A stretch of DNA of 64,000 bases from the NCBI RefSeq assembly GCF_039544105.1, contig NZ_BAABLA010000007.1; one strand, given 5' to 3'. The notes beneath the pieces are model-generated. The model was not told where the DNA came from and made no database searches. It saw only the letters and a program-made list of their open reading frames with translations. The stretch's first letter is position 1, and every line of letters begins with the position of its first letter. The translations under genes and the position numbers were made by a program. The stretch comes from Haloechinothrix_A salitolerans. Lineage in GTDB: Bacteria; Actinomycetota; Actinomycetes; Mycobacteriales; Pseudonocardiaceae. Below, one piece after another: positions 1-9,831 of this stretch.

Positions 1-474
1 CCGGCGGCGCCGGAGTTCGGCCGGTACGGGATGCTGCACGTCCGCTATGGCAAGGCGGTGCGCGGGCAGCCACCGCGGCGGCGGAACGTGCCCTCGGTGA
101 TGGGGTGGGCGGTCGAGGCGGTGGCCGACTACGTGGACAACATCCGTCCGAGGTTCGGCTGCGACGAGCACCCGGCGATGTGGGTCACCGAACGCGGCGG
201 AAGGGTCAAACCGGCGGAGGTCAATGCCCGGTTCGTCGCCTACCGCGACGCCCTCGGCCTGCCGAAACAGCTGACGCCCCACTCGCTGAGGCACTCGTGG
301 GTCACCCATCTGACAGAGCAAGGCGTGGATCGTCGGTTCATCCAGGAGGCCGTGGGGCATCGGTGTGACACGTCGACGGCGATCTACACCCATGTGTCCG
401 GTGACTTCATGAACACCGCGCTGCGCAAGGCGTTGAACCCGGCCTTCGACCCGCAATGTCGGAAGGAATCGTGA
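1..474 (+). CDS. Tyrosine recombinase, C-terminal part (5' end outside window)
   Basis: The frame is open from base 1 with no start required, so the gene begins before the window. The visible 157 residues are the catalytic half of a tyrosine recombinase: an H-x-x-R box (PHSLRHS), a GH dipeptide (AVGHR) and the nucleophile tyrosine in AIYTHVS follow in the normal order and spacing. Its TGA is directly followed by the ATG of the HTH gene, and a zinc-ribbon recombinase-like gene comes next, so the three are probably co-transcribed. The active-site residues that are visible are intact, so this is probably the active enzyme of the unit. The specific element it mobilises is not known. Confidence 0.85.
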   Translation, partial: PAAPEFGRYGMLHVRYGKAVRGQPPRRRNVPSVMGWAVEAVADYVDNIRPRFGCDEHPAMWVTERGGRVKPAEVNARFVAYRDALGLPKQLTPHSLRHSWVTHLTEQGVDRRFIQEAVGHRCDTSTAIYTHVSGDFMNTALRKALNPAFDPQCRKES

Positions 475-807
475 ATGACCCGCAAACTCGACTACCGGTG
501 GCGGCTGCGAAACGTCATGGCCGACCGGGGCCTGTTCGCCACCACCGACCTGATCGAACCACTGGCCCAGCGCGGCATCCACCTGTCGTCCAGCCAGGTC
601 TACCGGCTGGTCGCCGAGCGGCCTGAACGGTTGAGCCTGAACGTGCTGATGGCGTTGCTGGACATCCTCGACTGCACGATGGACGAGTTGATCGAGCCGA
701 TCGCCGGGGCCACCCCGCTTCGCCGGTCCAAGGCTGTCGGCGATACCGAGGCCGGGGTCGGCGGTCTGCGCCCCAAGCGGGCCCGCATCACCCGCGTCGA
801 CGGGTAG
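475..807 (+). CDS. Small XRE/Cro-type helix-turn-helix protein
   Basis: This 110-residue protein has a Cro/C1-type helix-turn-helix of about 60 residues near the N-terminus, ending in the typical LLDILDCTMDELIEP segment that closes XRE domains. A basic tail of about 30 residues follows. The ATG directly abuts the stop codon of the upstream recombinase and the next gene starts 3 bp after its stop, so it is the middle gene of a three-gene unit. By position it probably regulates the recombinase or helps it bind DNA; this is inference. A shorter relative occupies the same place in the second unit at 11261. Confidence 0.75.
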   Translation: MTRKLDYRWRLRNVMADRGLFATTDLIEPLAQRGIHLSSSQVYRLVAERPERLSLNVLMALLDILDCTMDELIEPIAGATPLRRSKAVGDTEAGVGGLRPKRARITRVDG

Positions 808-810
808 ACC

Positions 811-3213
811 ATGCCAGTCCCGCTGGCACCGGAGGTGCTCGCCAACCCTATCGGCGTCATCGTCGACCTTGTCGCCGCACGCGAGCCCAACTTGGACCGC
901 ACGGTGATCGAAGCCACGGTGACCGGTGTTGCCGGGGGCCGGGCCAAGCGCCGCGGCATGGCCCAAGCGCTGCTTGAGAAGCCAGTGCTGCTGGCCGACG
1001 GTCGCTCCCCAGCACCCAGGGGTGTCGGGGATCTGCTCATCGCGCTGCGCGAGGCCGGCGCGATGGAAGTTTCGCCGCCGGTCTGCGCTGAATGCGGTAA
1101 ACCCCTGCGCACCCTGCAGCGCCGCGGCCAGGACTGGTACTGCGGCGTTTGCGGTCCCCGGCGAGACGCCTGCGCGGCCTGCGGCAAGGTCCGGCCGGTG
1201 AACTGCCGAGACCGGGACGGGAATCCGCGATGCGCCCACTGCCCGCCCGATGCGGGTCGGGATCCCGTCGACATCGTCGTGGGCGTGGTGACCGGCGTGG
1301 ATTCGACACTGTCGGCGGACGTCGTGGCCGCCGCAGTTCGTGCGACAGTGCCCGGCGCCGGACGCCGCTATCAGCTCGCATGGGCGGTGCAAGATCGGCC
1401 CGAACTGCTCACCGGGGCTGGCGCTGAGGCACCCGTTCTCGCAGTGCTGCGGCTGGTCGACAAGCTCCGCGACGCCGGAGCGCAGGCCATCGTGCGCCCG
1501 TCCTGTCCCGGCTGTGACCGAGTCATCCATTTGCACCGCCGGATCGACGGACAGTGGCTGTGTCGCAACTGTGTGGCCAAATCCCGCGCCCAACCCTGCT
1601 CGCGCTGCGGCGTGGTCCGCGAGGCGGCCACCCGCGACGAGCACGGCCAACCGCTGTGTCCGAACTGCATGATCACCGACCCCGCCAACCAGGAAACCTG
1701 CCTCGACTGCGGCCGACGCCGTCCCGTCAACGTTCGCACCGCCGAGGGGCCGCTCTGCGGCAGCTGCGTGCCATACAAGACCCTGACGTGCCAGATCTGC
1801 GGGAAGGACGCACCCTGCGTGATCTCCCAGGCGACCGGCACGCCCTGGTGCCGGGCCTGCAGACAGCGGTGGATTCGTTGCGTCGGCTGCGGCGAAGACG
1901 CACCGATCCGTGGCGGCACCCTCGATGAACCGCTCTGCGCGAGCTGCGCCCGTCCCGACCCTGGCTTCTGGCGCAGTTGCCCCAACTGCGGTCAACCCGA
2001 CCGCATTCACGCTGGACGGTGCGCCCGCTGCGCCGTCCAGCAGCGGCTGCGCGACCTGCTCAGCAACGACAGCGGCGAGATTCGCCCCGAACTGCAAGGC
2101 CTCTACGACACCCTTGCCGAGGCAAAACGACCCACCACGGTCGCGAACTGGCTCAACAAGAGCGCCGCCCCGGCGATCCTGCGCGATCTGACCGGGCAAT
2201 CGCTCACCCACGCGTCCCTGGACGCGCTGCCCGAGGGAAAGACGGTCGAACACCTGCGCAGCGTCCTGGTCGCCATCGGAACGCTGCCGCCACGGGATGA
2301 GCAGATGGCGCGGCTGGAACGGTGGATCACCGACATCGTCGCCGACCGTGCTGACCCCGACGAGCGGCAGATGCTGCACCGCTACGCCGTCTGGCATGTC
2401 ATGCGGCGGCTGCGTGGCCGAGTCAAGGGCGCCGACACCACCCACGAGCAGGTCGTCGCTGCGCAGCGGGTTATCAAGGCCGCCATCACCCTGCTCGATT
2501 GGCTCACCGATCACAGGCTCACGCTGGCCACGGCGCGGCAAGGCGACCTGGATGCCTGGCTGGCCACCACGAAACGCAGCTACCGCACCGAGGCCGGCAA
2601 CTTTGTCCGCTGGGCCAAGAAACAGAAACTGACCCAGCTCGACTTCCCAGCCACGAGGTGGGACGGACCCTCCGGCCTCATCGACACCGAAACCCGCTGG
2701 ACACAGGCTCGCTGGCTGCTGCACGACGACACGCTCAAACCCGAGGACCGCGTCGCCGGGCTGCTCGTGCTGCTCTACGCCCAGTGGCCCGCCGCCCTCA
2801 GCCGCCTCACCATCGACCACGTCGAACACCACGACAACCAAGTACGCCTGCGGCTCGGACGCGAGCCGATCGAGCTGCCCGAACCCCTCGCTGAGCTCGT
2901 TCTCCAGGTTGTCGCCGCCCGCCACGGCAAGGCCGTCGTCGGCGACCAGGGAACCTCCCCCTGGCTGTTCCCCGGCGGTCAGCCCGGCCGGCCCATCAGC
3001 GCATTCGGCCTCGCCGAACGTCTCCGCAAGCTCGGCATCAACTCGGCCCGATCCCGATCCGCAGCGCTGTTTCAGCTCAGCACCGAACTGCCTGCTGCCG
3101 TCCTGGCCCGACTGCTCGGCATCCACATCACCGTCGCCGTCGCCTGGCAACGCGCCAGCAGCGGCGACTGGACCAACTACGCCGCCGAAATCAGCCGCCG
3201 AAGCAGCCGATGA
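811..3213 (+). CDS. Zinc-ribbon array protein with degenerate tyrosine-recombinase-like C-terminus
   Basis: This 800-residue protein has two parts. Residues about 90-410 hold eight paired CxxC knuckles that look like consecutive zinc ribbons (first CAEC/CGVC, last CPNC/CARC). Residues about 10-90 and about 150-230 are related to each other, so the N-terminal half contains an internal duplication. Residues about 510-790 follow the layout of a tyrosine recombinase (SAM-like N-domain, then a catalytic-like domain), but the first catalytic arginine position reads AQWPAAL, the H-x-x-R box reads ARSR, and GH is replaced by GIH. It is therefore probably a DNA-binding partner, not an active recombinase. 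It is the third gene of the recombinase/HTH unit. The ATG lies 3 bp after the HTH stop. Zinc binding and inactivity are inferences from sequence. Confidence 0.7.
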   Translation: MPVPLAPEVLANPIGVIVDLVAAREPNLDRTVIEATVTGVAGGRAKRRGMAQALLEKPVLLADGRSPAPRGVGDLLIALREAGAMEVSPPVCAECGKPLRTLQRRGQDWYCGVCGPRRDACAACGKVRPVNCRDRDGNPRCAHCPPDAGRDPVDIVVGVVTGVDSTLSADVVAAAVRATVPGAGRRYQLAWAVQDRPELLTGAGAEAPVLAVLRLVDKLRDAGAQAIVRPSCPGCDRVIHLHRRIDGQWLCRNCVAKSRAQPCSRCGVVREAATRDEHGQPLCPNCMITDPANQETCLDCGRRRPVNVRTAEGPLCGSCVPYKTLTCQICGKDAPCVISQATGTPWCRACRQRWIRCVGCGEDAPIRGGTLDEPLCASCARPDPGFWRSCPNCGQPDRIHAGRCARCAVQQRLRDLLSNDSGEIRPELQGLYDTLAEAKRPTTVANWLNKSAAPAILRDLTGQSLTHASLDALPEGKTVEHLRSVLVAIGTLPPRDEQMARLERWITDIVADRADPDERQMLHRYAVWHVMRRLRGRVKGADTTHEQVVAAQRVIKAAITLLDWLTDHRLTLATARQGDLDAWLATTKRSYRTEAGNFVRWAKKQKLTQLDFPATRWDGPSGLIDTETRWTQARWLLHDDTLKPEDRVAGLLVLLYAQWPAALSRLTIDHVEHHDNQVRLRLGREPIELPEPLAELVLQVVAARHGKAVVGDQGTSPWLFPGGQPGRPISAFGLAERLRKLGINSARSRSAALFQLSTELPAAVLARLLGIHITVAVAWQRASSGDWTNYAAEISRRSSR

Positions 3214-3237
3214 AGCCAGGAATTCGGACAGTTCTGA

Positions 3238-3375
3238 TACCTGAGTCCGCCAGAGCATCTGTCTGGCCGGGATTTGGCCGACAAGCTCAGCCGTGGCATG
3301 CAACAGATCCACGGGCGGCGGGTGAGGATGCTGGCTGGCCTCGGCGAGCAGGTGCCGGGGGCGATCGAACCGTGA
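3238..3375 (+). pseudogene. C-terminal remnant of small gene preceding the recombinase
   Basis: Forty-five codons open after a TGA at 3235. The encoded tail (DLADKLSRGMQQIHGRRVRM and on) is closely related to the tail encoded at 16836-16940, which also sits directly before a recombinase gene. Here the stop overlaps the recombinase GTG (GTGA), and in the second copy ATG overlaps TGA. The conserved pairing shows a real small gene that normally precedes this recombinase. No start codon or 5' part is visible here. Function unknown. Confidence 0.5.
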
Positions 3376-5271
3376 CCGCACTGCCATCTGCGGCTTTCCA
3401 CGACATCCCTAGATCCTGCGTGGTCCTGGCCGATCGACCCTACGCAGTACGATCGTTCCTCAGGGCTGGCAGTCTCCGAGCAAGTCGCACTCGACGCTCT
3501 GGGCTGGGACGTCCGCAACTGGCCGGAACGATGGCGCGATCCTGCTCAGGCTGAGTGGAGGGCGCTGCACAGGCTCGTGCTGCCGCTTGTCGCGTCGAAG
3601 GACTACCTTGACGTGCCAGACGACTGGTTCCACCGACGCTCGGCGATCGACGCGGTCGCGTTGGTGCTGCGCGGCTGCGCCGCCCACCGCACGAGCTTCT
3701 GGAGCTGAGATGCGGCAACCTGGGCCACTGTCCTGGGACCGAGTCGAAAGGACTACCAGAGAACGTATCCGCGATGGGCCGACACGTCCGCACGGTCCTA
3801 CGCAATCGCCTTGGCCTACCTATTCGGGTTCACTGATCTGCAGCTGCTGGGCAACCTCGGCCGCGGCGCGCGGAAGGTATTCGGCGAGGCTCTTGTCGAC
3901 CACGCGGTCGCGCAGGTCACCTCGGTGTTGCATGGCTGGGGCCAGCGGTCCCCGCAGGTCACCGCACGAACAGCGAGTCTGGTCTGCCACGCGATGTTGC
4001 TCAACCGCAGCCCGTGCCTGGCGGATCTGTCGGCGGAGGTGATTCAGGGGCTGCGCACAAACCTGACGATCCCGTACTCGCTGCGCCAGAATGTCCACAG
4101 CCTGCACCGGGCGCTGGCGGCACTCGGGTTGACCAGCTCTCCGCGACCCCCGGCCCGCCTGGCCCCACCGCCGGTGGAGGGTGTGGCCGAGCCGTGGGCC
4201 CGCTGGGTGCAGCGCTGGCACGACACGTCCACGCTCCCAGCCCGCAGTCGCAAGGACCGACGCAATCAGATGCTCCGAATGGGACGCTGGCTGGCTGCCG
4301 AGCATCCCGAAGTACAGGAACCCGAGCAATGGACGCGAGAGCTGTGCGCCGCCTGGGTCGCCGCCGTGGATCGCCTCCACATCGGTGACTACATCCAGCA
4401 CAACGCCTCTCTTCAGGAACGCATCGGCGAACCACTCATGCCGCGCACCAAGAGCGGTCTGCTCGCTGGGGCACGCCAGTTCTTCCGGGACTGCCAGGAA
4501 TGGGAGTGGATTCTGCGGCGCTTCGACCCGGCTCGCGCGCTGGCCACTCCCCGCAGTATCCGTGCCCTCATCGGCCCGAATCCTCGTGTGATCGCTGACG
4601 ACATCTGGGCCAAGCTGTTATGGACAGGCCTCAATCTCGAGCACAGCGACGTCTACGCCAACCCAGTCGGCCGCAAGCACCCGATCGAACTGCTCCGTGC
4701 GCTGGTGTTGACCTGGTTGTTCGGCGGGCTACGCAGCGACGAACTCTCCCGCCTTCGGGTCGGCTGCATCCGCTGGCAGCACCACGGCAAGCCCATCGCC
4801 GGCGACGCTCGCGATGTCCTCGCCGAGGACGCGGTCTGCTTACTCGATGTCCCGGTGCACAAGACCGGCACCGCGTTCACCAAGCCGGTCGACGCGATCG
4901 TCGGTCAAGCCATCGAGGCATGGCAGGCCGTGCGCCCCGAGCAGCCCAAACGGCTGGACCGAAAAACCAACGAGCATGTTGACCTGCTGTTCTCCGTCCG
5001 CGCGCACCCGGTCGGCAAGACCTACATCAACCGCTCGATCATCCCCGCGCTCTGCGCCAAAGCCGGTGTTCCCACCGCGGACGTCCGCGGCAACATCACC
5101 AGTCACCGGGCGCGGTCGACCATCGCCAGCCAGCTCTACAACGCCAAGGAACCGATGACGCTGTTCGAGCTGCAGGCCTGGCTCGGTCACCGCAGCCCAA
5201 ACACCACGCAGCACTACACGAACCCTCAGGAATTGCATCAGGCGGGCGCGAAACCGCAGGTCGCCTGCTGA
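3372..5271 (+). pseudogene. Large tyrosine recombinase, decayed copy of the gene at 16937
   Basis: Read across frames, this matches the intact recombinase at 16937-19249 from its first residues through the catalytic domain. The GTG start at 3372 is in a different frame from the main body, so there is a frameshift between about 3375 and 3420. At 3706-3708 a TGA stands where the intact copy has TGG (FWS-stop versus FWAW). The body 3709-5271 retains the arginine box (GGLRSDELSRLRVG), HRARST, GHRS and the catalytic tyrosine HY. After that tyrosine (near 5235) similarity stops and the frame ends with unrelated residues, so the cysteine-rich C-terminal region of the intact copy is lost. Confidence 0.8.
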
Positions 5272-5335
5272 TTGGGGTTCCGCAATGGGCTCGCTCGGCT
5301 GGATCGACACGCCGTCTGACCGGCACGATTTGCTA

Positions 5336-6182
5336 GGCGATCCCGTGGCTGTCCCACTCAGCCCTGCTCCGCGGTCACGTCGACCCGTCCGACCGCAACC
5401 GGCTATGGCTTCGGCTGATCACACCCGGCGGCAGCGAGATCTCGACAACGACCAGCTCGGCGGATCGAACCGCCGTGCAACGCTGGGTGGTGCGCCACGA
5501 CGTGACGAACGACGACGGCGAACCCTTGAAGATCCACCGAGCGCGGATTCGTACCACCCACCACGCGATGCGCGACAAGAGCCGGTGGACCGGCGGCCGC
5601 GCGACCATCGACCCCAATCACAGCCCAGCGGTGGAAGGCGACCACTACCTAACCGCCAGCACTGACACACAGCGACGGGCGGCGGACGCCATCATCGAAG
5701 ACGCCCAACACGACTTGCTACGCCGCGCCCAACCCCCGGCCGTGGTGACCGACGAGGACGCTGCCACGCTGGCCCACGAGTATCCACAGCTGGTCACCGA
5801 TCTCGGCCTCGACGACGCGGTCCTTACCGAACTCGTCGGCGGTGCCCGCGACGTGTTCGTCGCTGCCTGCGCCGATCAACTGTCTGGGCTGCACGGCCCC
5901 AAGGGCAAGCCCTGCCCCGCCCGGCCGTGGGTGTGTCTGCTCTGCCCACTGGCGGTGTTCGCGCCCCGCCACGCGACCAACCTGCTGCGACTCAAGGCGT
6001 TCTTCTCCCGCCAGTGGCAGCAAATGCCCGCCGGCCAGTTCATGGCCGTGTTCGGCCACTACGCCCAGCGCATCGACCACGTGCTGGACCGTTTCGACCC
6101 CGCCCTGCTGGCCACTGCGGGTCAGCGGGTCGCCGATGCCGACAACGAGTTGCCTGTGCGTCCCGAGGAGTCAACCCGATGA
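5336..6182 (+). pseudogene. Second large recombinase, 5'-truncated fragment
   Basis: The frame is open from about 5336 (after a TAG at 5333) to the TGA at 6180, with no plausible start. It reads as the catalytic-domain end and C-terminal tail of another large tyrosine recombinase: an arginine-rich box II (HRARIRTTHHAMRDKS), a candidate tyrosine in GDHYLTAST, and a long tail with a cysteine pair (CLLC). The stop overlaps the next gene's ATG (ATGA), as expected inside a recombinase operon. The N-terminal two thirds are missing, probably through the same deletion that removed the end of the previous gene. Confidence 0.6.
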
Positions 6183-8198
6183 GCACCGCATTCGCCGTCA
6201 CCGGTCCCGCTCGGTCACCCTTCGCCGGGGTCGACGTCTGCCGGGAGGCAGGGCTCGACCTCCCGGAGGGCGCCGCCCGCCCGGTGTTCGAGGACGGGAC
6301 TTCGGCCAGGTGGTCGGCCTCCCGGTGCAGATGGCGCGTCACGCCCGGCGGTTCGACTTTTCCGCGATCATCGACCCGCGGTGGCGGATCCTCGCCAGGG
6401 AACTGGTCCTGGCGTTGCTCGCGCCGCGGCATGATGCCGTCGCGGTGCTTCCCCGCGCCTACCGCAACCCGGCCCACCTCGCCACTGCCCCCTTGCGGCT
6501 GGGCGAACTGGTCCGGTTGTTGAACTGGCTCACCGATCGCGGTGTCGCCAGCCTCGCCGACATCGACGACGACTGCTGCGCGCCCTATCTGGACTACCGA
6601 CGCCACGTGCGTGATGCCGACGGTGTCGTGGTTGGGGAGCGTGGACCGGCAACACGGCGCTCGGCCGCGCAGATCATCGAGGTGCTGCAGCCAATGCTCG
6701 CGGCGGCGGCCTACCTGGCCATCACCTGCGGCCCGCACGCCGTCGAGCTGAACCGGCAGATGCGCGACATCGACCACAGGGTGCTGCACACCGCTCCCCA
6801 GGATGCCCCCACCGAGGCGTTCAGCGCGCTGCTGGCCGACCACGAAACCGCCGACGAGCCGCTGCCGTTGCTGCCTGACCCCTATATCCGTCGTCGGCTG
6901 GAAACCGGGCAATGGTCTCCCGACGATCCGCTGACTCCGATCGCGTTGAACCCGCTCGCCTGCCAAGCAGGGTTCACTCAGTTCCGCAGCCGCTGGCTGC
7001 CACACCTGCGCCAACGGCTGGAAACGACACTCGGGCTCGTCGGCGCCGAGAAACCGTTCGCTCGCAACGCCGCCCTCGTCGACCACGCCCGCGGTGACGG
7101 CGTGCTGCCGTGGACACCGCCACTCCATCGGCTTCAGGCCACCGCACTGGTCGGAATCGTCCGCACCGCCACGATCATCCTCACGGCGGCGGTCTCCGGG
7201 ATGAGGGCCAGCGAGCTCATGGAACTCAAGGTCGGCTGTCGCCGCCCGCCCGAGCGCTACGGTGACGGCCTCGTCCGCTACCGCGTGGCCAGCACCGTCG
7301 TCAAAGGACAGCCGCTGGGCGGCACACCCGAGGAATGGGTCGTGATCGAACCGGCCTACCAGGCCATCGAGCTCGCCGAACAGCTGCACACCGACCCTCA
7401 AGAAGACGCACCCCTGTTCGGCCAACTCGCGTTCAGGATCCGCTACCAGTGGTTCCGCAACTGGGTCAACGGTCCAGACGGCCAACGCCTCGGTCTCGAC
7501 CCGATACCCGAGTTCCCGGTCAGCCTCAGGTCGCTGCGTCGCACACTCGCGCTGGAACTGGCCTACCGGCCCGGTGGCGTCCTTGCCGCGAAGCTGCACC
7601 TCAAACACATCGCGGCCACCACGAGGACTACGCCTCCCGCCCGGGTGGTGCGCAGGCCGAACTGCTAGCCGAGGTCAACAAGCACGAGGCAGACCGCAAC
7701 CTCGACCTGCTCTGGGCAGAGTTCCGCAACTACCAGCACGGCATCCTGCCCGCCGGCCCCGGCGCCCGGGAGTTGACCGAGTTCTTCGCCCACATCGACG
7801 GCAAACTCGCCCCGAACGATGCCGGGTCGCCGAAGGTGCAGCGCAACAACCGGGAAGTGCTCAACCTACTCACCAAACGCGCCCGCACCCTGCACCTCGG
7901 GACGGCGAACTACTGCTGGTTCACCGACCCCTCTCGAGCGCTCTGCCTCAAGCTGGCCGGCACCCCGGACGCCGAGAAACCGCTGGCCGGGATGTGTGAC
8001 TCGGCCCGCTGCCCGCAGGCCACCCACCACCCCTGTCACCGGCCCGTCTGGGCCGAACACGCCCAGCAAACCACGACGTTCCTCGGTGACCTCGGACCCA
8101 CCGGCAAGATCGAGAAGGCGCGGCTGCAGGCCGACCTCGACCGGGCGCAGCGTGTCCTCGACGCCATCGACAACGACACCATCCACGAGAAGGAGTAG
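6179..8198 (+). pseudogene. Third large tyrosine recombinase (TnpB-like) with two frameshifts
   Basis: The ATG at 6179 overlaps the previous stop. The reading frame changes near 6297 (about 40 codons in) and again near 7623; in each case a one-base change would restore the protein. Between the shifts the protein carries the arginine box VSGMRASELMELKVGC and the SLRRTLALELAYRPGG region. The second shift falls just before the tyrosine segment EDYASRPGGAQAELL. The C-terminal part has a cysteine cluster (MCDSARC, then HHPC). Total length would be about 670 residues. Single-base lesions could be sequencing errors, but their clustering in 3.2-11 kb argues for decay. Confidence 0.7.
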
Positions 8199-8201
8199 CC
8201 C

Positions 8202-8663
8202 GTGCGGATCACCGCATCCCAGAGGCAGGCCAACGAAAACCGCATCCGCGCCACCATCGACCGGCTCCTGCGCGGCCAGATCCCCGCCGACGGCGGCTGC
8301 GACGTCAAAACCCTCGCCCGCGAAGCCGGAGTGGACCGCACCGCCTTCTACGGCACGCGTCCCTACGCGCACCTGCGCGTCGAGTTCGAACAACGCCTCG
8401 CCACGCTCCAGCGCGACACCGGCCAGCGCCTCGACCCGCGCGACAGCCAGATCGACCGCCTCAAAACCGAGATCACCACGCTCAAGCGCCGCCTCGAACA
8501 GACCACCGGCCAGGTCGACGAGCTCACCGCCTTCCGCGAACAGGCGCTCGCCCAACTGGCCGCCCAACACGACGAGATCACGCGGCTCCGCGCCGGTGCT
8601 GCCGCAGCCAGCCACGTCACCCCGCTCCGACGATCAGCAGCACTCGTCGGGCCCTGCAACTGA
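8202..8663 (+). CDS. DUF6262-type (TnpC-like) coiled-coil protein
   Basis: The 153-residue protein has an N-terminal helix-turn-helix-like segment (DVKTLAREAGVDRTAFYGTRPYAHL) and a C-terminal coiled coil from about residue 80 to 140 (heptads in IDRLKTEITTLKRRLEQ). Small proteins of this form accompany Tn554-like and actinobacterial recombinase trios, where Tn554 TnpC affects transposition orientation and frequency. Start is GTG with AAGGAG upstream, 3 bp after the recombinase stop. It is the only undamaged gene of the cluster. The family name is from memory of neighbouring annotations. Confidence 0.7.
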   Translation: MRITASQRQANENRIRATIDRLLRGQIPADGGCDVKTLAREAGVDRTAFYGTRPYAHLRVEFEQRLATLQRDTGQRLDPRDSQIDRLKTEITTLKRRLEQTTGQVDELTAFREQALAQLAAQHDEITRLRAGAAAASHVTPLRRSAALVGPCN

Positions 8664-8673
8664 CGTGATCACC

Positions 8674-9831
8674 ATGCACACGACCGAGTGGTCTCCGCGA
8701 GGCTCACGACCGGCCGAAACGCAACACACGCCGTCAACCGCATGCCAAACGAGCTGTCAAACCTCACCATGCTCAATCGCCACACGAACCCCACCGAACA
8801 CGCCGAGTGCGGAAAGAAGCCACACCTACGGCGTATGGGACATGCGCCAACCGCGCGCCCTGATGAGCGACGCCGACGCTGTGCGGGCGCTGGTCAACCA
8901 CCGCTACTTCCAGCCGCACCGCACCCCCATCCAGATCTTTAACCGCGCTACCGACCCGTTCCTGCCGCGCGTCAAGACGCACCTGTTCGACGTGCTTGAC
9001 GACCTCGATCGCCGAGGTTTGACGAACCATGTTCTCGTCGTCACCCGGTACCGAATCGACCCCGAAGATTGCGCGCGCCTCAACCGGTTGCGTCACCTGA
9101 AGCTCACCCTGCTGGTGACCTACTCCGGCATCGCCGACCAGCGGATCGAACCCGTCGACAGCGCCATCGCGGCGCGCTCCCTGCAGGTTGCGTATCAGCA
9201 TGCCCAGCGCTATCGAGTCGTGTTGTACTGGCGGCCCCTCGTTCCGCGCCTTAACGACAGCCCCGAGCACCTCGCGCGAGCGGTGGAGCTGAGCCGGCAC
9301 GCGCACGCCACGGTCTTCACCGGTCTGTTCTATCGCGGCGAGATCGCCGACTACTACCGCGCCAACGGACTCCCTGAGCCCTACGACCACACCGCCCGAC
9401 GCAAGATCGTTCCCGAGACCTTGGAGCGGCGGGTGCTCGAGGCCTTCGACAGCGCGACTGGCGGGCCGCTGTTCCGTAAGACCAGTTGCGGCGTGTCGTT
9501 CGCCCACGGCGTGCCCGACTGCAACGGACACTACGGTGTACGCGAGCTGTGCGACATCTGCCCGCTCAGCCAACTCGGGCTCTGCGCTGACGCTCATCGG
9601 CCCCCCACCGAAGCCCAGGTGCGTGAGCTCGCCGCCCGCCTGCCTGATAAGGAGGACCTCGAGATCGTGCAGATCAGCGAACGCGCCGCGACCACCGCGG
9701 GACTGGATGAACAACCGCGCTACTTCCTGCAACACGGACTGGGGTTCCAAATCCACGATCAACGCCATCCCCATCGGCGGCGGCGTCACGGACGCGCCGA
9801 CATCGGCTGGCAGCGTGAGGCAACCGCATGA
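8674..9831 (+). CDS. Radical-SAM-like (SPL-type) protein, N-terminus doubtful
   Basis: The frame is open from ATG 8674 to TGA 9829; recognisable protein starts about SHTYGVWD (near 8818). The body resembles radical SAM proteins of the spore-photoproduct-lyase/photolyase-like group: segments such as QIFNRATDPFLP, NHVLVVTRYRI, RVVLYWRPLVPRLNDS and a C-terminal cysteine set (SCGVSF, CDICPLSQLGLC). The canonical CxxxCxxC is not seen; upstream there is only C-x3-C-x4-C (near residue 25). Either the N-terminus is damaged or the motif is degenerate. The stop overlaps the ATG of the exonuclease remnant, and three damaged genes follow, so this gene may be inactive as well. Substrate unknown. Confidence 0.5.
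   Translation: MHTTEWSPRGSRPAETQHTPSTACQTSCQTSPCSIATRTPPNTPSAERSHTYGVWDMRQPRALMSDADAVRALVNHRYFQPHRTPIQIFNRATDPFLPRVKTHLFDVLDDLDRRGLTNHVLVVTRYRIDPEDCARLNRLRHLKLTLLVTYSGIADQRIEPVDSAIAARSLQVAYQHAQRYRVVLYWRPLVPRLNDSPEHLARAVELSRHAHATVFTGLFYRGEIADYYRANGLPEPYDHTARRKIVPETLERRVLEAFDSATGGPLFRKTSCGVSFAHGVPDCNGHYGVRELCDICPLSQLGLCADAHRPPTEAQVRELAARLPDKEDLEIVQISERAATTAGLDEQPRYFLQHGLGFQIHDQRHPHRRRRHGRADIGWQREATA

Larger units (their letters stand above)
3238..8663 (+). mobile_element. Decayed Tn554-like multi-recombinase cluster
   Basis: Tail of a small gene, two or three large tyrosine recombinases and a small coiled-coil protein lie in one direction with ATGA/GTGA-type junctions. The order resembles Tn554-family and recombinase-in-trio elements, where two or three site-specific recombinases and a TnpC-like protein move together. 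At least four lesions (a frameshift near 3400, TGA at 3706, a break near 5240, frameshifts near 6297 and 7623) make most of it non-functional. The true element boundaries are not visible; the coordinates only enclose the recognised genes. Confidence 0.6.

Noticed and set aside
6040..7608. Minus-strand open frame of 522 residues
   Set aside because: It is the antisense shadow of the third large recombinase; composition and lack of motifs show no real gene.
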